12,771 bases of DNA from JAWLHA01 sp041690535 (GTDB lineage: Bacteria; Pseudomonadota; Gammaproteobacteria; Thiohalomonadales; Thiohalomonadaceae): the NCBI GenBank assembly GCA_041690535.1, contig JAWLHA010000096.1, forward strand, positions 1 to 12,771, written 5' to 3'. The notes beneath the pieces are model-generated. The model made no database searches. It had not been told where the DNA came from and saw only the letters and a program-made list of their open reading frames with translations. Position 1 is the first letter of the stretch. Each line of letters begins with the position of its first letter. The position numbers and the translations under genes were made by a program. Below, piece after piece: positions 1 through 6,510 of the stretch.

Positions 1-51
1 TTGCGCAGGGAGGATCAAACACTCTTACCTTCTCAGCCTTGACCAGACTGG

Positions 52-71
52 ATTCCCGCCTTCGCGGGAAT
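52..71. repeat. Short perfect palindrome of a widespread dispersed type
   Basis: ATTCCCGC, a four-base loop CTTC, and GCGGGAAT form a perfect 8-bp stem. The sequence around it (ggattcccgc...gcgggaatgac) resembles a very common intergenic palindromic repeat of beta- and gammaproteobacteria; that resemblance is from general knowledge, not a search. No T-tract follows, so it is not an obvious Rho-independent terminator for a gene left of the window, although it could stabilise a 3' end. It occurs once in this window. Confidence 0.6.
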
Positions 72-113
72 GACAGGGGGCGAGTAGTTACCGGCATAAC
101 CGCATGGGAGCTG

Positions 114-141
114 CTTGAATTCAGCGGGCGCGCCCCTATGT
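114..141 (+). promoter_or_regulatory. Sigma-32 (RpoH) heat-shock promoter of clpB
   Basis: The -35 box CTTGAAT (114-120) matches the sigma-32 consensus CTTGAAA at 6 of 7 positions. After a 13-nt spacer the -10 box CCCTATGT (134-141) matches CCCCATNT at all defined positions but one. Spacing and order are right for RpoH, and the promoter lies 38 nt upstream of clpB, a classic RpoH regulon member. Transcription should start near 148, giving a leader of about 30 nt. Confidence 0.8.
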
Positions 142-160
142 AGTTTTCAACTTGAAAACT
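142..160. promoter_or_regulatory. Near-perfect palindrome at the clpB transcription start
   Basis: AGTTTTCAA, a single C, then TTGAAAACT: 9-bp arms with a one-base centre. It begins directly after the -10 box and spans the expected +1. It could be a repressor operator, or part of it could fold at the 5' end of the mRNA. The right half contains another CTTGAAA (151-157), but no matching -10 lies at the correct distance, so I do not call a second promoter. Confidence 0.5.
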
Positions 161-179
161 TGCCTGGGAGTCGTTCCTG

Positions 180-2753
<2,574 letters not shown>

Positions 2754-2760
2754 CAGGGTG

Positions 2761-2789
2761 GGGCGCCGCTCACGGCCGGAGCGGCGCCC
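2761..2789 (+). terminator. Strong GC stem-loop after clpB
   Basis: GGGCGCCGCTC pairs perfectly with GAGCGGCGCCC (11 bp) around a 7-nt loop, starting 8 nt after the clpB stop codon. No T-run follows, so it may be an imperfect intrinsic terminator, a Rho-assisted one, or a 3'-end stabiliser. Confidence 0.6.
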
Positions 2790-2805
2790 GCCGGGCGAGT
2801 CCTGT

Positions 2806-2815
2806 CCCTTCGTCC
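2806..2815. repeat. Left copy of a 10-bp direct repeat (possible target-site duplication)
   Basis: CCCTTCGTCC abuts the left end of the inverted-repeat element and recurs identically at 3084-3093, just beyond the right end. The solo element end at 5433-5474 is not followed by this sequence, which argues that the duplication belongs to the insertion site and not to the element. Confidence 0.5.
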
Positions 2816-3083
2816 AGGGTGAACGCATACTCACCCAAGAGCGACGTAAGTCCTTGAAAGCAGGTCGTCGGCCGCATGGATTGGTGCAAGGACGCACTTA
2901 TGCCGCGGGAGGGCAAGGATGCCCGGAGCGGCCGCGGCCGTCGAGCGTACATGGATGAAAGATGATTGCTCCTGCATAATCTTCACTCCCGACGTCCATG
3001 TCGGTCGTATTTACAGCGTATCTGCTTTCAAGGACTTACGTCGCTCACAGCACGGCCGTGACGTTAGTATGCGTTCACCCTGC
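2815..3083. mobile_element. MITE-like modular inverted-repeat element, copy A (complete)
   Basis: A non-coding element of about 268 bp with two nested perfect inverted repeats. The outer 17-bp arms are CAGGGTGAACGCATACT (2815-2831) and its complement (3066-3082). The inner 25-bp arms lie at 2839-2863 and 3022-3046. The right side has an extra segment with the palindrome CACGGCCGTG that the left side lacks. The interior (2864-3021) is a chain of small hairpins. A 10-bp direct repeat flanks the element. Related copies occur at 5433-5474 (right end only) and from 12658 to the window end. No transposase is encoded, so it would be non-autonomous. Short reading frames across it, giving peptides with CGRRPAFKDL, are artefacts of the repeat. 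Confidence 0.8.
2869..3004. other. Array of ANGGAN-hexaloop hairpins inside copy A
   Basis: Four-base arms GTGC and GCAC enclose AAGGAC (2888-2893). GGGC and GCCC enclose AAGGAT (2915-2920), and this hairpin sits within a further GCCGC/GCGGC stem (2902-2906 with 2928-2932). Both are enclosed by a 7-bp stem CGGCCGC/GCGGCCG (2869-2875 with 2934-2940), whose 5' arm is followed at once by ATGGAT. Next comes GTAC then ATGGAT (2947-2956) with a poor right arm. Finally CCGAC and GTCGG enclose GTCCAT (2989-3004), which reads ATGGAC on the minus strand. Stems vary while the loop motif is constant, the layout seen in CsrB/RsmZ-type RNAs. Binding and transcription are inference. Confidence 0.55.
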
Positions 3084-3093
3084 CCCTTCGTCC
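3084..3093. repeat. Right copy of the 10-bp direct repeat
   Basis: CCCTTCGTCC, identical to 2806-2815, begins 2 nt after the outer inverted repeat ends at 3082. Confidence 0.5.
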
Positions 3094-3127
3094 TCCCTCC
3101 CTGAAACTTCCATCGCACTGCGGTACC

Positions 3128-3166
3128 ATGGAGGCGGTCAAACAATAACAACCAAGGACAAAGGAG
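3128..3166 (+). promoter_or_regulatory. Prenyltransferase leader with ribosome-binding site and three ANGGA motifs
   Basis: AAGGAG at 3161-3166 lies 6 nt before the GTG start and decides that start. The same short leader holds ATGGA (3128-3132), AAGGA (3154-3158) and AAGGA (3161-3165), the last being the Shine-Dalgarno itself. Clustered ANGGA motifs that include the Shine-Dalgarno are typical of CsrA-repressed mRNAs, but GGA is frequent in such GC-rich DNA. I found no convincing sigma-70 promoter between the repeat element and this leader. Confidence 0.5.
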
Positions 3167-3172
3167 TTTTCC

Positions 3173-4120
3173 GTGGCCGTAGCCGAACCCCTTGCTGAGC
3201 GACTCACCAGCCCTCTCCTGCGTTATTTCCTTGCGACCCGCCCCCCCTTTCTGCTTGCGAGCCTGGTGCCGGTGTTCATCGGGCTGGCGGTCATCCATTT
3301 CACCGGGGTGGAGCTGCACTGGTCCACTGCCGTACTGACCCTGGTGGGGGCGCTCCTGGTTCACGCCGCGGCCAATGTGATCAACGACTACTACGACGAC
3401 CTCAACGGCACCGACAACATCAACAGCGATCGGATCTACCCATTCACCGGCGGCAGCCGCTTCATTCAGAACCGGATTCTTACCCGTGAACAGATGGGCC
3501 GTTTCGGCCTTGCGTTGCTGGCGGCCGCGGTGGTCATCGGGCTTGCCCTGCTGCCTCGGGCCGGCTGGGGGCTGGCCATCATCGGCCTGGTGGGGCTCGT
3601 AGTCTGTTGGGCCTACTCGGCCCCGCCCTTGGCACTGAACAGCCGCGGCCTGGGGGAGTTTTGCATCGCCCTGGGCTTCGGCACCTTGATCCCGCTGGGG
3701 ACGGATTTCGTGCAGCGCGCTGGATTCGATCCGCTGGTGCTGTTTGCCTCGGCCCCCTATGCGCTGCTGGTCACCTGCCTGCTCTACATCAATGAGTTCC
3801 CCGACCGCCGCGCCGACGATGCGGCAGGCAAGCACCATTTGGTGGTTCGGCTCGGCCCACGTCGGGCCCGCTGGGGCTATCTGTGGATGGTGCTGCTGGC
3901 CTATGGGGGGCTCATTGCCATGGTGGTCGGCGGGATGTTGCCCCTCTGGGCACTGCTCGGGCTCATCCCCCTGCCGCTCAGCTTGGATGCCGCACGGAGC
4001 CTCGTCCGATGGGCGGAAAGCCCTGCCCAACTGGCCCCGGCCATTCAGAAGACCATCGCAGCCATGGTGGGACATGGGCTCTTCCTGTCGCTGGGCCTGG
4101 TGTTGGGGGGGGCGGCTTAG
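3173..4120 (+). CDS. UbiA/MenA-family membrane prenyltransferase (menA-like)
   Basis: Enzymes of this family transfer a polyprenyl chain from its diphosphate to an aromatic acceptor in the inner membrane; MenA makes demethylmenaquinone from 1,4-dihydroxy-2-naphthoate. The 315-residue product is strongly hydrophobic, with about eight or nine membrane segments. It carries both Asp-rich motifs of the superfamily: NDYYDDLNGTD (71-81) and NEFPDRRADD (207-216), the latter followed by GKHHLVVRLG. FTGGSRFIQ (91-99) after the first motif fits the MenA branch better than UbiA or CyoE. The start is GTG at 3173, set by AAGGAG 6 nt upstream. No other quinone-pathway gene lies nearby, so the acceptor is not shown by context; an archaeal-type or specialised UbiA homologue is possible. 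It converges on hypE across a repeat-filled gap. Confidence 0.85.
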   Translation: MAVAEPLAERLTSPLLRYFLATRPPFLLASLVPVFIGLAVIHFTGVELHWSTAVLTLVGALLVHAAANVINDYYDDLNGTDNINSDRIYPFTGGSRFIQNRILTREQMGRFGLALLAAAVVIGLALLPRAGWGLAIIGLVGLVVCWAYSAPPLALNSRGLGEFCIALGFGTLIPLGTDFVQRAGFDPLVLFASAPYALLVTCLLYINEFPDRRADDAAGKHHLVVRLGPRRARWGYLWMVLLAYGGLIAMVVGGMLPLWALLGLIPLPLSLDAARSLVRWAESPAQLAPAIQKTIAAMVGHGLFLSLGLVLGGAA

Positions 4121-4131
4121 GGCCGCGAGGC

Positions 4132-4360
4132 CTAGAGCACCGAACAGGTAAACCGAAAGATCGCCAATCGCAGCCTCCCGCTGATCGTGACGCCCGCGCG
4201 GGGTAGGGCCGAAGCCCTGAGCCCCAGGTGGCGGGAGCAGCGAACAGAGGTAGGGTGGATAAGCGCAGCGCATCCACCAATTCGACGCCGCACGGTGGAT
4301 GCGCTGCGCTTATCCACCCTACATGTTGGGCGCGTCGGATTTATCTGTTCGGTGCTCTAG
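4132..4360. repeat. Long-range inverted repeat spanning the convergent gap
   Basis: CTAGAGCACCGAACAG (4132-4147) recurs as its exact complement at 4345-4360. With one mismatch and one gap the match extends to about 24 bp (TAAA-CCGA against TAAATCCGA). The left arm starts 12 nt after the prenyltransferase stop; the right arm overlaps the hypE stop codon (4357-4359). The enclosed 197 nt contains a small hairpin (AGGGC, loop CGAA, GCCCT at 4205-4218, with outer GGGG/CCCC at 4200-4203 and 4222-4225) and the REP pair. A bidirectional terminator whose loop has been expanded by insertions would explain this. No T-tract is seen. Confidence 0.65.
4250..4322. repeat. REP-type inverted pair (BIME-like)
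   Basis: Two perfect 29-bp inverted arms (4250-4278 and 4294-4322) surround a 15-nt loop. Each arm contains GGTGGAT and ATCCACC flanking GCGCAGCGC, so it can also fold on itself. The family (ggtggataagcgcagcgcatccacc) is a frequent dispersed palindromic repeat in proteobacterial genomes, by general knowledge. Such pairs usually sit between convergent genes, as here. Confidence 0.8.
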
Positions 4361-5358
4361 CAAATCCGTGGCAGGGGATCGTCTTCCAACTCCTCGAGGA
4401 GTCGCTCCCCGCCGAGTTCGGTCTCCAGGATCACCTCGCCCCGCCCCGGTTCCACCACGCCGATAATGGCCGCCTCGCCCCCCTGGGGAAGGGTGTGCCA
4501 AGCCGCCAGTGCCGCTTCGGCGTCGGCGGGGTCGACCACGGCCACCACCCGGCCTTCACAGGCGAGGAACAGCGGATCGTACCCCAGCATGTCGCAAACC
4601 GCCTGCACGGGCGGGCGAACGGGGATGGCGGGGGCCGAGAGCCGGATGGCGTGGTCGGTGGCGCGGGCGATCTCGTGGGCCACGGTCGCCAGGCCGCCGC
4701 GTGTGGGGTCGCGCATGAAGCGCAGGCCCGGCAACTCCAACAGGGGGTGGGTGAGCGGGTGGACGCTGGTGGCGTCCGAGGCCAGTTCACCCCGCAGCCC
4801 GAACTGTTCGCGCGCCAGCATCACGGCGGTGCCGTGATCTCCCACCGGCCCGCTCACCAGGAGCACGTCGCCGGGCCGAATGCGACCCAGGCCCAGGGCC
4901 ACCCCCGGGGAGCGAATCCCCACACCGGTGGTCGCCAGGTAGAGGCCGCTGCCCTCGCCCCGGGGGAGCACCTTCGTGTCCCCCGCCACCACCCGGACCT
5001 GCGCCTCCCGGGCCGCGCGGCCGAGGCTGGCCACCAGGCGCTCCAGCATCGCAGTCTCGAACCCCTCCTCGATGAAAGCATTCACCGTCAGGTAGAGGGG
5101 CACGGCCCCGGAGACCGCCAGGTCGTTGACCGTCCCGTGCACCGCGAGGGCCCCGATGTCCCCCCCGGGGAATTCCAACGGTTTCACCGTAAAGCCGTCG
5201 GTGGTCACCAGTACCTCGCCCTCCGGCAGCGCAATGCGGGCGGCATCCACCTGCACGTCGAGCCCACCGCCCAGGTGCCGGGCAAAGATGCTTTCGATGA
5301 GTTCGCGCATGAAGCGCCCGCCGTTGCCGTGGGCGAGGGTGATGTGGGTGGCGTCCAT
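4357..5358 (-). CDS. hypE: Hydrogenase maturation factor HypE (carbamoyl dehydratase)
   Basis: HypE receives a carbamoyl group from HypF on its C-terminal cysteine, dehydrates it with ATP to a thiocyanate, and passes cyanide to the HypC-HypD iron centre of NiFe hydrogenases, in the cytoplasm. The 333-residue product has the PurM/AIR-synthase fold signatures: AHGNGG (9-14), GDTK (126-129), RDPTRGGLA (216-224), and the diagnostic C-terminus PRIC with the acceptor Cys333. I start at the ATG at 5358 because MDATHITLAHGNGG matches usual HypE starts and AGGGG lies 5 nt upstream. A longer frame reaches 5439 but its 27 extra residues are unlike the family. No hypABCDF or hydrogenase gene is adjacent: the gene stands between repeat-filled intergenic regions. 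All key residues are intact, so it is probably functional if partners exist elsewhere. Confidence 0.96.
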   Translation of the reverse strand: MDATHITLAHGNGGRFMRELIESIFARHLGGGLDVQVDAARIALPEGEVLVTTDGFTVKPLEFPGGDIGALAVHGTVNDLAVSGAVPLYLTVNAFIEEGFETAMLERLVASLGRAAREAQVRVVAGDTKVLPRGEGSGLYLATTGVGIRSPGVALGLGRIRPGDVLLVSGPVGDHGTAVMLAREQFGLRGELASDATSVHPLTHPLLELPGLRFMRDPTRGGLATVAHEIARATDHAIRLSAPAIPVRPPVQAVCDMLGYDPLFLACEGRVVAVVDPADAEAALAAWHTLPQGGEAAIIGVVEPGRGEVILETELGGERLLEELEDDPLPRIC

Positions 5359-5432
5359 AGTGGCCCCTGGTCGTTGTTTTTCTTCGGTTCCAGTGCGAAA
5401 GCTTAGCTCCAGGCGCCAGGCCCCGAAAGTCG

Positions 5433-5474
5433 CGCTCACAGCACGGCCGTGACGTTAGTATGCGTTCACCCTGC
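5433..5474. repeat. Solo right end of the MITE-like element (copy C)
   Basis: These 42 nt are identical to 3042-3083 of copy A: CGCTCACAG, the palindrome CACGGCCGTG, and the outer terminal repeat ending in CACCCTGC. Sequence to either side is unrelated, so this is a truncated relic or solo end. It lies 75 nt upstream of the hypE start, in the gap between divergent genes. Confidence 0.8.
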
Positions 5475-5486
5475 TTTCGCTATCAA
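5457..5486 (-). promoter_or_regulatory. Possible hypE promoter with its -10 inside the repeat end
   Basis: On the minus strand TTGATA (5486-5481), an 18-nt spacer and CATACT (5462-5457) make a weak sigma-70-like pair pointing at hypE, about 100 nt from its start codon. The -10 half belongs to the repeat terminus and the -35 to flanking DNA. Each hexamer matches only 4 or 5 of 6 consensus bases. Confidence 0.25.
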
Positions 5487-5552
5487 ACCCCGTCGTCAAC
5501 CTCTGCGTAACGTGCGACAATCGGGCGCACGAATGGCGACACGGGTGGGGTG

Positions 5553-6506
5553 ATGAGCGGCCGGGTGATTTCCTGTTCGCCTTCGCAGTCGAGCAAAGAG
5601 CTGGGCCGGCTTGGCCTGAGCATGGCGGTCTGCCTCTTCATCACCGTGCTGCTGTCAGGCTGCGGGGATACCGGGGTGAGCGGTTACACACCCAGCTACG
5701 GCAATGCGCCCGAGGTGCGGCCGGTGCGCCTGTTCGGGGTGCACCCGCTGCACAATCCGGAGCGCCTGCACGAAGTCTACGGCCCGCTGGTCAATTACAT
5801 CAACGCCCGGGTGCCCGGGGCCCGGCTGCGGCTGGAGGCCTCCCGCAACTACGCCGCCTATGACGCAAAGCTCTACTCCGGCCACTTCGATTTTGCTCTC
5901 CCCAACCCCTATCAGACGGTCAAGTCACTTGAGCACGGTTACCGTGTGTTTGGCAAGATGGGTGATGACCACCGCTTTCGGGGCATCATCCTGGTGCGCA
6001 AGGATGGGGGCGTTCGGGAGGTGGCGGATCTGCGGGGCAAGGCGGTCAGTTTCCCTGCGCCGACGGCACTGGCCGCGACCATCATGCCACAGCATTTCCT
6101 GCACACCCACGGGCTTGACATCGTCAGGGACATTGAGGTGCGCTACGTGGGCTCGCAGGAGTCTTCCATCATGAACGTCTTTCTGGGCGATGTGGCCGCG
6201 GCAGCCACCTGGCCTCCACCCTGGGAGACCCTGGCCCAAGAGCGGCCGTCGCTGGCCGAAGCCCTGGAGGTGCGCTGGCAGACCGAACCGTTGCCCAACA
6301 ACGGATTGGTCGTTCGGGAGGAACTGCCCGAGGCGTTGGTGAACGCCGTGGCCGAGGTGCTCTTTGAACTGCACGAGGCGGCGGAGGGGCGGGCGCTCCT
6401 GGAGCGGATCAACCTCTCCCGCTTCGAGCCCGCCGACGCGCAGACCTATGCACCGGTGAGGGAGTTTATCCAACGGTTCTCGGCGGAGGTGCGGGATATC
6501 CGCTGA
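5553..6506 (+). CDS. PhnD-like periplasmic substrate-binding lipoprotein, probable sensor partner
   Basis: This is a type-2 periplasmic binding protein of the phosphate/phosphite/phosphonate-binding (PhnD) superfamily. The 317 residues begin with a signal sequence (charged KELGR, then a hydrophobic stretch, about 15-34) and lipobox LLSGC, with lipidated Cys37. Gly at +2 suggests outer-membrane sorting. The binding domain spans about 56-300, with VRLFGVHPLHNPERL, FALPNPYQTV (114-123) and DLRGKAVSFPAPTALAATIM (159-178) typical of the family. The start is ATG 5553; GTG 5550 is directly upstream and also possible, with GGGTGG at 5543-5548 serving either. A start at ATG 5622 would leave no charged n-region. 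No permease or ATPase gene is adjacent; the GGDEF-EAL gene begins 5 nt after the stop. I infer a ligand-sensing role and not transport. The ligand cannot be read from the sequence. Confidence 0.85.
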   Translation: MSGRVISCSPSQSSKELGRLGLSMAVCLFITVLLSGCGDTGVSGYTPSYGNAPEVRPVRLFGVHPLHNPERLHEVYGPLVNYINARVPGARLRLEASRNYAAYDAKLYSGHFDFALPNPYQTVKSLEHGYRVFGKMGDDHRFRGIILVRKDGGVREVADLRGKAVSFPAPTALAATIMPQHFLHTHGLDIVRDIEVRYVGSQESSIMNVFLGDVAAAATWPPPWETLAQERPSLAEALEVRWQTEPLPNNGLVVREELPEALVNAVAEVLFELHEAAEGRALLERINLSRFEPADAQTYAPVREFIQRFSAEVRDIR

Positions 6507-6510
6507 GCCG

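Noticed and set aside
151..157. Second sigma-32 -35 box CTTGAAA before clpB
   Set aside because: No CCCCATNT-like -10 lies 11-16 nt downstream before the start codon; the box is better explained as half of the palindrome.
2815..3083. CRISPR array
   Set aside because: Repeats are inverted and nested, with no regular direct repeats and spacers and no cas genes.
3011..4273. Minus-strand open frame of 420 codons over the prenyltransferase
   Set aside because: Shadow of the prenyltransferase that runs into repeat DNA at both ends; no domain seen.
4228..5406. Plus-strand open frame of 392 codons across hypE
   Set aside because: Begins in the REP pair and runs antisense to hypE; composition is that of a shadow.
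5359..5439. N-terminal extension of hypE to an upstream ATG
   Set aside because: The 27 added residues do not resemble HypE starts and the start at 5358 has a nearby AGGGG.
5492..5520. Sigma-70 promoter for the binding-lipoprotein operon (GACAAT at 5515-5520)
   Set aside because: No acceptable -35 hexamer at a 16-18 nt spacing.
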